Below, one piece after another: positions 43,703 to 52,445 of a stretch of DNA of 64,000 nucleotides (position 1 is its first letter; each line of letters starts with the position of its first letter). Below the pieces are notes generated by a model. It had not been told where the DNA came from, made no database searches, and saw nothing but the letters and a program-made list of their open reading frames with translations. The stretch is from Thermosporothrix hazakensis (lineage in GTDB: Bacteria; Chloroflexota; Ktedonobacteria; Ktedonobacterales; Ktedonobacteraceae), in assembly GCF_003253565.1 (NCBI RefSeq), contig NZ_QKUF01000011.1:124001-188000 (forward strand), in the 5' to 3' direction. The position numbers and the translations under genes are program-made.

Positions 43703-44836
43703 ATGCTGATAAATCCTTTTATAAATCCCTTCCGCAAGTACACATGCCCTGCCTGTGGAACGGAGTTTTACCCGGGAACCTGCCAGATTGATGCTACCGT
43801 GACAACAGGCGGCGACCCGCTGCGGGAGAAGAAGAATAGCTTTTGGGCCCGGCTCTATGTGCCTCCGCTTGTTGGTCCGACGTATGCTTTGAAGCAGGCA
43901 AGGCGGCGCTGCCCCGATTGTGGGCATTACTTCCCGTATAACTTTGAGCGCACCCGCAACTATACCATCGCGATTGTCGGGGACGTCTCGGCGGGCAAAA
44001 GCCACTATATCGCGGCCTGTATCGATCAACTGAAGAAGTATGGCCTTCAGGTGACAGGCTGTAGCCAGATTATTGGTCTGGATTCCGCCGACGATGATTT
44101 TAACAGCAAGTTTTACCGGCCCGTCTTTGTGAATCGCCAGCAGATTCCGCCAACGCAACCGGCCACGAAAGCGAATACGCCGCTGGTATATGAACTGGTG
44201 TATCGCCAGAGTTCGACGCTTTTCCCGCCAAAGAGCGTCAATCTGCTCTTTTACGATTCCTCGGGCGAAGATATCGTGCAGCAGGATCGAATGGTGCAGT
44301 ATAGTTCGTATATCGCTTTCGCCTCTGCGATCATCTTTCTGGCTGATCCGTTGACGATGCCCAATATCGTGAAAGAGCTGCCCAAAAGTATGCAGCCCCG
44401 GATTCTGCGTGAACGAAGCTCAACCGAGGTTTTGAACCGCGTGATCCATACATTCCGAATCGCGCATGCCATAAACTCGCAGCGCAAGATCAAGACCCCG
44501 ATCGCGATCACCGTTTCAAAGTCAGACTTGCTCAAATACGTGATGAAGAAAGAGCGCCAGGAGCCGTTCTTTCTCCAGGATAGCGTGTATACGAATGCGA
44601 TCAACAGCAACGATTTTGAGAAAATAAATGGCGAGGTGCGGTACATGCTGCAAAAGTATGGGGATTACACGCTTGTGGAGACGAGTGAGGCCTTTAAGAA
44701 TGTGTCGTACTTCGCTGTCTCCGCGACGGGCTTCCCGCCTGACGCAACAGGGCGCTTCCCGGTCATTGAGCCCAAGCGCTGCCTGGATCCGCTCCTCTGG
44801 TGCATGTGGAAACTTGGCATTATTCAGGCGAGCTAG
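43703..44836 (+). CDS. Second zinc-ribbon GTPase (Double-GTPase type)
   Basis: This 377-aa protein starts with a split zinc ribbon (Cys15/18 and Cys70/73: CPACGTEF, CPDCGHYF), followed by a P-loop GDVSAGKSHY (93-100), DSSG (185-188) and SKSD (272-275). Its layout mirrors the GTPase at 39184, whose C-terminal ending (DPLLWLLSQLHILK) resembles DPLLWCMWKLGIIQ here; the pair thus fits the 'double' GTPase idea. It leads a four-gene operon with GAP1-like and membrane proteins (gaps of 51, 16 and 30 bases). Confidence 0.82.
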   Translation: MLINPFINPFRKYTCPACGTEFYPGTCQIDATVTTGGDPLREKKNSFWARLYVPPLVGPTYALKQARRRCPDCGHYFPYNFERTRNYTIAIVGDVSAGKSHYIAACIDQLKKYGLQVTGCSQIIGLDSADDDFNSKFYRPVFVNRQQIPPTQPATKANTPLVYELVYRQSSTLFPPKSVNLLFYDSSGEDIVQQDRMVQYSSYIAFASAIIFLADPLTMPNIVKELPKSMQPRILRERSSTEVLNRVIHTFRIAHAINSQRKIKTPIAITVSKSDLLKYVMKKERQEPFFLQDSVYTNAINSNDFEKINGEVRYMLQKYGDYTLVETSEAFKNVSYFAVSATGFPPDATGRFPVIEPKRCLDPLLWCMWKLGIIQAS

Positions 44837-44887
44837 TTTTATAGATCCACTTTGTGGGGAGTGTTTCTATCTTCAGCCAGAGAGTAG

Positions 44888-47800
44888 ATGCTTATGATTG
44901 AACAATTATGGTATACATGGTCAACTATCGGTCTGGGTGGAGCGGCTGGTTTTCAGATCAGGGCTGCTTCCGCCGGGCTTGCGAATACGCGAGACATGCA
45001 TGTCCGGCAATTAGATAAATATTTGCGCTATGAGCTTCCGCCGGGTGTGGATCATTATAATGCAGATCTGACAAATACTCCTCGCTGTCTGGCCTGGCTG
45101 AATGCGGATAATCAGCGAATCATTGTGCATAAAGCGTATGTGGGGAAAGATGGCTACGGGCGGCCTGGCGTCTTCTTTTGTCATCTGCTTGCGGGAGTTC
45201 CTGAGACCTTTCCGGCCAATGCCATTATTGAGCTCTGGGGATCGCCTTTCTGGCAAACAGCCGAGCCGGAGGGGCATACCTCGACCGAACTTCCGCAGCT
45301 TGATGAGGAATTGAGTGGAGTGGCTCAAGGGGAGCTCACGCAGGAGCGGATCCTTGACGTGGTGGACTATTTACCCTCGCTCATCTATGCCTTTTTCTCG
45401 TTGAAGGAGTCGCAGAAGATCTACATTGCGGCACGTGATGAGCAGGTGGCAACGCTTATTTTTGGGCTCACCCAAAGCCTTCCGTTCTTGTTGCAGCAGG
45501 ACCTCACGTTCAGTACCTACGAGACCGATATTGCTGCGTCGCCCGCGCTGATCATTGGCACGGATGCGGCGACACCGGAAGAGCTCCCTCGCGCTTTTCC
45601 GCAAACCTATCGAAGCGAGGCGGGCTTTGCTATCAATTGCTGGAAGCCGCCTGTTGTGCTGCCGCCGGGAGAGGCTACGGATTATGCAAACCTCGTGAAG
45701 GACTGTTTCCGCAAGGGCGATATTTCGCGCTTTGAAGCGATCCTGCTGGCAGCCCAGGAGAGCCAGGTTCAGGACAAAAAAGCCTTTCTGGACTTTGTCC
45801 GTGTTGCGGTTTCTATAGAGAAGAAGAGCCTGACGCGCAATGATGTGTTGAAAGTGCTCAGCGATATCGATCTTGCCAGTTACTATCTGAAGCTGCCGGA
45901 AATGCAGGTATATCTGCTTCAAGAGGCGCTGAATGACGCTCTCTGGTGGCAAAGTTACCCTGCTACTTTTATCAAGCAACTGAAACAGTCGTATGGCGTC
46001 AGTAAAGCGCGCTTACAAAGATTGGAAGGCGCGCTTGATGATTTTGCTGGATATATCATGCGATATGCGTGCAGATGCTTTGAGAGGCGCAGTACATCTG
46101 CTTACTGGTATCAGTTACTCCAGATGCTGGGCATCATTGCGCCTCCCGAACGCAATGCAGAGCCGTGGCGGGCGCTTTTGGAACATCATTCTGCTTTCTT
46201 GAGTGCGCATGGTTTGCAGGCGCGGGAATACTGCGGATGGGGAACGTGCCTCGACCTGCTTCAGCGATGGAAGCATCTTCATACGGATATTCCGCTCAAT
46301 CAGATAAAACCGTGGCTGCCCTTCAATTGGATTGATTTTTACGAGTTTCTGAAGCGTGGTTTTCCTGAAAGCTGGCAGTGTGTAACGCTCAAGGAGTTGC
46401 TAGCGTCGTTCTCATACCCGAATCTTCTTGGTACCCTGATCATGGAACATACGCCTGTGTTTTTGCAGGCTACACGGGAGCTCTGGGCGCAACCGGAGAA
46501 GCACGTAACCGTATTACGCCTTTTTCAGTATGTTGTGGAGAAAACGCCTCAATATCAGTATCTTTTCCTTACTCCAATTTTACAAGATCCCACACTCGAT
46601 CAGCGGCAACTGGAAGAGGTGTTAGGTTGCGCAAGGCTTACCGGTGAGCAGGCTGTAGAAGTAGTGAAAAAGCATGATACCGTTTTATTTCAGTTTATAG
46701 GTCTTCGATCAGTACAAAACATCTTTTGTTTATACTATAGCAACTTTTTGTATCATTGGAGATATCCCGATGAAAAAGACAGAGAAATTCTCAATACCCT
46801 TACCTTGTGTCAACTCACGAACGCGAAGCTGATACAGATGCTAAATGAATTTCAAGTAGTTGATAATCCGCGATGGAATACAGTAAGCACGGAAGCGTTG
46901 AAACATAGAATTGCGGAGGATATCAAGTTATATAAGAAATATAATCTCTTAGGACAAAAAGAGTATATACCCTGGCTGTATGATAGGATACTCATGTATG
47001 GGATCCAGATGGACACGTCAGAAATGCAAGCTCGTTTAAGTATCGCCGTTGAGTCTTTTGCCCCATATATCACTGGAAAAGGGAAACAGTATGATATGCT
47101 CTATAATTTAGCGAGCTATCTTGGAGATTACTATCATGAAAAAGTCACGTCACGTTGTTTCCAGGTATTTACGCAATGTGCTTCAACCTATGCGCAAGAA
47201 GTAAGTAAAGATGCAGATCTGTACAGGAGAAAAGTTGAAGCGATCATGGAATGTTTGTTGCTACGCTTCGATGATACCCATCTACAGCAATTTGATGCTG
47301 AGATCCTCAAGCTGTTTCGTGGAGATAAAGCCGCTATCGAGTGTTATCGCCGTGTACGAGAAGCACAAAGGAAGAATCAGCCTGAAAAGCGCTGGTACAC
47401 GAACATTTTCAAGAAGGTGACAGGCTCCATAAAAGCCATTTCACCCGATCGCGTCGACAAAAAACAGCCTGCTCAATCTCAGGCGCTGCAACAACCGGGA
47501 ACGATGAGTTCGCAACCCGTGCAGCAACCACAGGCGGTGAACTCACAACCTATGCAACAATCCCGGGGAATGACTACCGGCCAAGCTGATGAAGCAATGG
47601 TACAGAAGGTAATGCAGTTTAAAGAAATCTATATTGAGTATCGGCTGAAAGAAATAGAGAAGGAAAAAACGAAGCTCTCAAGGATAAACAATAAAAAAGA
47701 GTATAAACTACTGGATGAGGAAAAGAAACGCTTGAATAGATTGAGGGATAACCGGGAAAAGGTGATAAGACAGATAGTTGCTGTACATAATGCAGTTTAT

Positions 47801-48067
47801 CACGATCTGCTGCGTGAATCTTACCTGAACGAGGTCGAGTTGAAGATTGAGGGAGAATATGAAAACCTCCGAGAAAACAAGCTAAAGAAAGAAATCAAGC
47901 GGCTAGCCTCAAGGTCTGCCCGAGGAATTATTGCTGTGGAACATCCAGATCTCAAAGATGTTCTTTATCTTTTTCTTCGCCTCCGCTTTTTTGAGGCGGT
48001 AATGAATAAATATAATGGGTCTCAATTTATAACACTTGAGCAGCGGTATAGTCATATAATCCTGTAA
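44888..48067 (+). CDS. GAP1-like GTPase-associated protein, 1059 aa
   Basis: The N-terminus (EQLWYTWSTIGLGGAAGFQI, then AYVGKDGYGRPGVFFCHLL) matches my memory of the GAP1-N domain that accompanies Double-GTPases. A long alpha-helical middle (about 270-850) follows, then a Gln/Pro-rich linker (about 855-900) and a charged coiled coil to the end. There is no membrane segment. It probably binds or regulates the GTPase encoded just upstream. The last third (46.7-48.0 kb) is visibly A/T-richer than the first, which may show mosaic origin. Confidence 0.75.
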   Translation: MLMIEQLWYTWSTIGLGGAAGFQIRAASAGLANTRDMHVRQLDKYLRYELPPGVDHYNADLTNTPRCLAWLNADNQRIIVHKAYVGKDGYGRPGVFFCHLLAGVPETFPANAIIELWGSPFWQTAEPEGHTSTELPQLDEELSGVAQGELTQERILDVVDYLPSLIYAFFSLKESQKIYIAARDEQVATLIFGLTQSLPFLLQQDLTFSTYETDIAASPALIIGTDAATPEELPRAFPQTYRSEAGFAINCWKPPVVLPPGEATDYANLVKDCFRKGDISRFEAILLAAQESQVQDKKAFLDFVRVAVSIEKKSLTRNDVLKVLSDIDLASYYLKLPEMQVYLLQEALNDALWWQSYPATFIKQLKQSYGVSKARLQRLEGALDDFAGYIMRYACRCFERRSTSAYWYQLLQMLGIIAPPERNAEPWRALLEHHSAFLSAHGLQAREYCGWGTCLDLLQRWKHLHTDIPLNQIKPWLPFNWIDFYEFLKRGFPESWQCVTLKELLASFSYPNLLGTLIMEHTPVFLQATRELWAQPEKHVTVLRLFQYVVEKTPQYQYLFLTPILQDPTLDQRQLEEVLGCARLTGEQAVEVVKKHDTVLFQFIGLRSVQNIFCLYYSNFLYHWRYPDEKDREILNTLTLCQLTNAKLIQMLNEFQVVDNPRWNTVSTEALKHRIAEDIKLYKKYNLLGQKEYIPWLYDRILMYGIQMDTSEMQARLSIAVESFAPYITGKGKQYDMLYNLASYLGDYYHEKVTSRCFQVFTQCASTYAQEVSKDADLYRRKVEAIMECLLLRFDDTHLQQFDAEILKLFRGDKAAIECYRRVREAQRKNQPEKRWYTNIFKKVTGSIKAISPDRVDKKQPAQSQALQQPGTMSSQPVQQPQAVNSQPMQQSRGMTTGQADEAMVQKVMQFKEIYIEYRLKEIEKEKTKLSRINNKKEYKLLDEEKKRLNRLRDNREKVIRQIVAVHNAVYHDLLRESYLNEVELKIEGEYENLRENKLKKEIKRLASRSARGIIAVEHPDLKDVLYLFLRLRFFEAVMNKYNGSQFITLEQRYSHIIL

Positions 48068-48083
48068 GAGAGAGTAAGAAGCA

Positions 48084-49382
48084 ATGATTACGCCTCATAT
48101 CTTAGATAAACAGGCTGTACGAGCCGATTTAGAAGAAGCTGCGAATATCGTCAAAGAGAGTGATGAACTGGCGGCTGATCGGCTCAATGAGCTGGCTGAT
48201 GCGGTTGACGGGGGCAGTTACTCCGATGCCTGGGCCGCCAGCGATATTCATCAGGTCATAAACATTCCTGCAATTGTGCACCATTTCCGTGAGCATGGCG
48301 GGAAAGGCTGCTTTGTGGGCTGGATTGAAATGATCCGAAACGTGCTCATTTTGGTGCCACTGATGATCACATGGTACGGCATTTCGGGCGCTATTTCGGC
48401 GTATGGAGAGCTGGTACAGGCAGATGAGCGGAAAAGCACGCTCCCATTCATTCTGCTCTGGCAGCAGGGATTCGATGGGCGCCTGAACGGAGTACAGGCT
48501 TTCGGGACCATTGCCACGGCTGATTTCATCATTCTGTTCTGCGTGGTGATCCTCACAGTGGTGTCGGCTTACCTCACCTCGTTGAGTCGGCAGAAAAGGG
48601 AGGAGGACGCAGACAAACTTGAGCGGCTGCTGATGCATGGACTGGCCGGGGCGCGTCTGTGTCTTACTACCAAAAACTGGACGCAACCAACCAACTTTGT
48701 GACGCGCTTTGATCAAGCCATCGATTCATTTAAGCAAGTGGTGGGTGAATTGGTCAAACAGATACAGGAAGAGCGCGATGCACTTGCGAAGTTGGCGACC
48801 AGACAGGAGGAAGAGACGAAGCTGTTCAGCACGTTCAAGGGCGAGTTGCAGACCAGCATGACCGGTATCTCTACCTCGGTGAGCCAGCTTCAGAGCACCC
48901 TTACCAGCCTGACGGGCGCTGTAGAGCACCTGCAAGGGGATATCACGGTGCTCTCTGAACCGGTCAAGCAGGTAGCGCAACAGCAAGGCATCCTGACGAC
49001 CAATAGCCAGCAGGTGATCTCGTTGCTGGATGCACAGATCAAGGCGCTGACCCAGATTACAGATCAACATGAGCAGTTGAGCAAGGATCTTCAGGAATCG
49101 CTGCGCACACTGGAGACCACGCTTCAGGAGAATAGCAAGCAAGCGGACGATTTTGCCGAAACCATTCAGGAGATCAACAAGAGATATGTTGATTATCTGG
49201 ATAAGATGCGAGATGAGCACGAAGAGCAAAAAGATCTCTCGAACCGAATCTATGATGCCGCTGAACGCATGGGCAGAACCATAGAACTCCTGGAAGAGTG
49301 GAACAACGAGATCAGCGCGGTAAACATCAATATGCATGATATTGTACGCCGTCTGGCAGGGATTGCCCCGAGCAATCCGTAG
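48084..49382 (+). CDS. Two-span membrane protein with long cytoplasmic coiled coil (stator/ZorA-like arrangement)
   Basis: 432 aa. A helical head (1-80) is followed by two membrane segments (VLILVPLMITWYGISGAI; FIILFCVVILTVVSAYLTS) and a continuous coiled coil to residue about 425, rich in Gln/Thr heptads. It is followed 30 bases later by a MotB-like protein. A membrane anchor plus long inward tail next to a MotB-like subunit recalls ZorA-ZorB; sequence similarity to MotA/ZorA is not evident, so this is an analogy. It stands in the GTPase-GAP1 operon. Confidence 0.65.
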   Translation: MITPHILDKQAVRADLEEAANIVKESDELAADRLNELADAVDGGSYSDAWAASDIHQVINIPAIVHHFREHGGKGCFVGWIEMIRNVLILVPLMITWYGISGAISAYGELVQADERKSTLPFILLWQQGFDGRLNGVQAFGTIATADFIILFCVVILTVVSAYLTSLSRQKREEDADKLERLLMHGLAGARLCLTTKNWTQPTNFVTRFDQAIDSFKQVVGELVKQIQEERDALAKLATRQEEETKLFSTFKGELQTSMTGISTSVSQLQSTLTSLTGAVEHLQGDITVLSEPVKQVAQQQGILTTNSQQVISLLDAQIKALTQITDQHEQLSKDLQESLRTLETTLQENSKQADDFAETIQEINKRYVDYLDKMRDEHEEQKDLSNRIYDAAERMGRTIELLEEWNNEISAVNINMHDIVRRLAGIAPSNP

Positions 49383-49412
49383 CAGGGTCTGTTGTAGAAA
49401 GGATACAATTGC

Positions 49413-50192
49413 ATGCATAAGTTTGCGACGCGGGATACCGTCCTGCTCAGCGGCTGGCTGTTCGCTGATCTGCTGCTCGGTCTGATGGTCATCTTTCTAG
49501 TCTCGATTCCCGGCCTTCCGCCAAAGATCATCCCGCCGCCGAAGCTTGCCGTATCGCCCGCGGTGCTGGAACCGAGCAATCCGAACTGCAAGCCAAGCGG
49601 AGATGATATCTACCGCTGTACGGTCTCGCTGAGTGAAACGATAGACTCGATCGGAGACATGACCTGGGAGAGCAGCAACGATATGAGCCCTGCTATTACC
49701 TTCTCGCCCGGCTCAGGGTCGTTTTCTCCGGGGCAGACGGCGAAGATAACCATTGATCATATTCCCTGTCAGACGGGCTCCTTTACCTTTAAGGGATCTC
49801 GCAGTGCGCAGCCGGTTACCGTTTTCTGGAAGTGCGCGTTATCGCCGGTTATGCTGGACCTTCATTATCAGGTATTCCATGTGCATTTGAGTGACATCGA
49901 TGGGTTTCTGAACGGCTCTTCGAGCGTGATCAATGACGTCAAACGGCAGGCACGCACGAAGATCCAGGCGCTTCATCACCGGGTCGGACTGGTCATTGCG
50001 TATGGCGGTGCTCCTGAGGTCGGGGACATAGCGAGGGCCCAGAGTATCAGCAGGAAAATGTATGACGTGCTGCTTTCTCTGGGACGAGAGAATTTCGCGC
50101 CGATGAAGAATGCGACCTCCTATCGGGAGCTCTACAACTTAAACTCGTCCGCCGACGATGTTGAGGTGCACGTCTTCCTCTTCAATCGGTGA
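49413..50192 (+). CDS. MotB/ZorB-like membrane protein with an intramembrane Asp
   Basis: 259 aa with one N-terminal span (LLSGWLFADLLLGLMVIFLV). Asp19 in FADLLLGLMVIFLV aligns with the proton-carrying Asp of MotB (YADFMTAMM-type segment). An extracellular Ig-like beta region follows with four Cys, then an OmpA-like alpha/beta fold near the C-terminus (VGLVIAYGGAP through AQSISRKMYDVLL), as in peptidoglycan-binding stator subunits. It is the last gene of the GTPase2-GAP1-coiled-coil operon; two hairpins follow it. Confidence 0.7.
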   Translation: MHKFATRDTVLLSGWLFADLLLGLMVIFLVSIPGLPPKIIPPPKLAVSPAVLEPSNPNCKPSGDDIYRCTVSLSETIDSIGDMTWESSNDMSPAITFSPGSGSFSPGQTAKITIDHIPCQTGSFTFKGSRSAQPVTVFWKCALSPVMLDLHYQVFHVHLSDIDGFLNGSSSVINDVKRQARTKIQALHHRVGLVIAYGGAPEVGDIARAQSISRKMYDVLLSLGRENFAPMKNATSYRELYNLNSSADDVEVHVFLFNR

Positions 50193-50207
50193 TCGGGTGC
50201 CGGCAAA

Positions 50208-50237
50208 ACAGGAAGCAGTCGAGTGGCTGCTTCCTGT
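50208..50237. terminator. Terminator hairpin 1 between convergent operons
   Basis: Perfect 11-bp arms ACAGGAAGCAG/CTGCTTCCTGT. Confidence 0.7.
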
Positions 50238-50268
50238 AAGGGAATGCGTCTCAACGCGTGCGGAGAGC

Positions 50269-50296
50269 GTGGAGTCCACACAACGACGGACTCCAC
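50269..50296. terminator. Terminator hairpin 2 between convergent operons
   Basis: Perfect 9-bp arms GTGGAGTCC/GGACTCCAC, 10-base loop. Confidence 0.65.
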
Positions 50297-50303
50297 CGGA
50301 CAT

Positions 50304-52394
50304 TTAGAGGTACAGGCTGCTTCCGCCTGAGCGTTTCTCTGTGATTTCCTGAGCAATAGTACTGAAGGTTTCCGTCAGGCTGTTGAGATCGGTAAAGAGG
50401 CTCTGTTCTGTCGAAGAGGCGATTGCTTGCAGGAATGCCTCGTCGGCGGCTCCAAAGCCGACGGCGATCACCTCTATCTGCTCTTTGTGGCAACGCTTCG
50501 CTTCCCGTATCGCGGCCTGCTGGTGTAGCCAGACGCCGTCAGCCAGCACGATGGCATAGCGGAGCCCGCGTACATCTTTCAAGAGCCTGTAGATGTGTTT
50601 GAAGGGGTGAGCCTTGTTAGAATAGCCAGTGCGGCCAATTTGCAGGTTGCGGATCGCACGATAGAGCTGGCGTTCATCCTGGGTAGCGTTAAGCTCGACA
50701 AGCACCGTGTCGGAAAAGGAGATCAAGCCGATGGAGGTGGTTGTTAAATCGCACTGCTGAACAAAGGCCTCCGCAGCCCTCTGGGCCTCTCTGAGGGGCG
50801 TTCCACTCATACTGCCGGAAAGGTCGAACGCGAGATAGATCGTCAGGTGCTCGTGGTTGACGGCTGTATGGGCGTCTGGAGATTCGAGGAAGCGCGCGGG
50901 AACGTCGGCGGGGACCTCTTGAATGTCCAGCCGGAGCGGAGTCCTCGTCGAACGCTCGATCGCCGACACATTGACCACGCCGTTTTTATCATACGCATAG
51001 CTGATATCCAGCGTGACTTCGTCACCCGGCACCGATGGGAACTGATCGAAGACATAGCGTCCCAGATAGACACATTGTTGGGGATCGTCGCTCTCTCCCT
51101 GAGTCAGGAAGACCTCCAGTTGTGTATCACCGGAGCGCCGAAGCTTCATTTTGTAGGGGCGCGTCTGCGCTGTGGGGATCGGCAGATTCTTCCGAATCAA
51201 GATACTGTTGAGGTAGCGTGAGCGATCCTCGCTGACGGCGATCATGCCCAGACTGTGAGCGATCACGTCGGTGGTGCGTTTGCGGCCAGAGAGCAGGTAC
51301 ACCGTCTGGTTCTGCTGCTCCATCTCCATCGTAGCCTGAATCGCTGCGCCAAGTGCTACCGCCTCATCGGGGTTGATGCCGCCCATTGCGGGCTTTCCCG
51401 ACATCTGCTTGATGAAGGTGTGGACCATCGGCATGCGGGTTGAGCCACCGACCGGGAGCACGCCAGCCAGATCGCTCCACTGCATCTTTTGCTCTGCCAG
51501 AACGCGCTCGGTTAACAGCCTGGTGCGCTCCATTAAATCGCTGGTAAGCTGCTCGAACAGTTCTCGGGTGACGGTATAGGTTCCTGTATGACCGGAGGCG
51601 TGCACACGAATATCGGCGCTCTGACGCACAGAGAGTGCATGCTTCAATTTCTCGGCCTGCACGCGCAATTCATTGATATCATCGCCGACGAACTCGCTGT
51701 CGAATTCCTGCACGAACTGCTCTTCCAGATAGGCAATCAGGCGGTCGTCCCAGTCCTTGCCGCCAAGATTGTGATCTCCCTCGGTTGCTAAGACGGTCAG
51801 ATCGTTGGCTGAGATCGAGATGAGCGAGATGTCAAACGTTCCACCGCCCAGATCATAGACCAGCACCCGCTGTTCTCGCTGCGCCGAGCCCGGACGTAAG
51901 CCATAAGCCAGCGCGGCAGCCGTCGGCTCACTGATGACCTTCAGGACATGAAGGCCTGCTTGCTCACCAGCCTCAATGGTTGCTTTCCGTTGATTATGAG
52001 TAAAGTACGCAGGGACTGTAATCACAGCATCAGTCACTGTCTCTCCGAGGTGTTTTTCTGCCTGCGCTTTCAGGTGTTTCAAGACCAGCGCCGAAAGCGT
52101 CGTCGGGGTATAATCCTGACCGGCGAAGGTATAGAGCGCGTACGGGTCGCCCATACTGCGCTTAAAGAACGAGACGACCTCGGGATCACCGGTTGCCTGT
52201 CGCTCTTTCGCTTCGTCGCCGACGAGGTATCCGTGAGCATCGAAGGCGACCACTGAAGGAACGGTGGCCTTTCCAAACTCATTCGGGATGATCTCCGGTC
52301 GTCCCTGCGGGTTGACGTACGCGACGACGGAGTAGGTGGTTCCTAAATCAATGCCAACAAATGCGCCCAAAGTGTCCCCCTTGTCTTCACTCAT
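50304..52394 (-). CDS. Hsp70 (DnaK-like) fused to a C-terminal vWA domain
   Basis: This 696-aa protein has a full Hsp70 nucleotide-binding domain (GIDLGTTYSVVAY; VYDLGGGTFDISL; VLPVGGSTRMP) and a beta-sandwich substrate-binding part to about 500, without the helical lid. Instead there is a von Willebrand A domain (about 515-690) with an intact MIDAS start DLSGSMS (Asp524-Ser526-Ser528). A metal-dependent ligand-binding vWA on a chaperone is unusual. It is the third gene of a grpE-dnaK-dnaK::vWA operon and faces the GAP1 operon. Confidence 0.9.
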   Translation of the reverse strand: MSEDKGDTLGAFVGIDLGTTYSVVAYVNPQGRPEIIPNEFGKATVPSVVAFDAHGYLVGDEAKERQATGDPEVVSFFKRSMGDPYALYTFAGQDYTPTTLSALVLKHLKAQAEKHLGETVTDAVITVPAYFTHNQRKATIEAGEQAGLHVLKVISEPTAAALAYGLRPGSAQREQRVLVYDLGGGTFDISLISISANDLTVLATEGDHNLGGKDWDDRLIAYLEEQFVQEFDSEFVGDDINELRVQAEKLKHALSVRQSADIRVHASGHTGTYTVTRELFEQLTSDLMERTRLLTERVLAEQKMQWSDLAGVLPVGGSTRMPMVHTFIKQMSGKPAMGGINPDEAVALGAAIQATMEMEQQNQTVYLLSGRKRTTDVIAHSLGMIAVSEDRSRYLNSILIRKNLPIPTAQTRPYKMKLRRSGDTQLEVFLTQGESDDPQQCVYLGRYVFDQFPSVPGDEVTLDISYAYDKNGVVNVSAIERSTRTPLRLDIQEVPADVPARFLESPDAHTAVNHEHLTIYLAFDLSGSMSGTPLREAQRAAEAFVQQCDLTTTSIGLISFSDTVLVELNATQDERQLYRAIRNLQIGRTGYSNKAHPFKHIYRLLKDVRGLRYAIVLADGVWLHQQAAIREAKRCHKEQIEVIAVGFGAADEAFLQAIASSTEQSLFTDLNSLTETFSTIAQEITEKRSGGSSLYL

Positions 52395-52407
52395 CGAAAT
52401 CGGACAG

Positions 52408-52438
52408 CTTCAGAGGGCCAGCCATCGACCCTCTGAAG
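52408..52438 (-). terminator. Hairpin between the two dnaK genes
   Basis: Perfect 10-bp arms CTTCAGAGGG/CCCTCTGAAG in the 51-base gap. It may partly attenuate the downstream dnaK::vWA gene; no T run was seen. Confidence 0.5.
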
Positions 52439-52445
52439 GTTGTGC

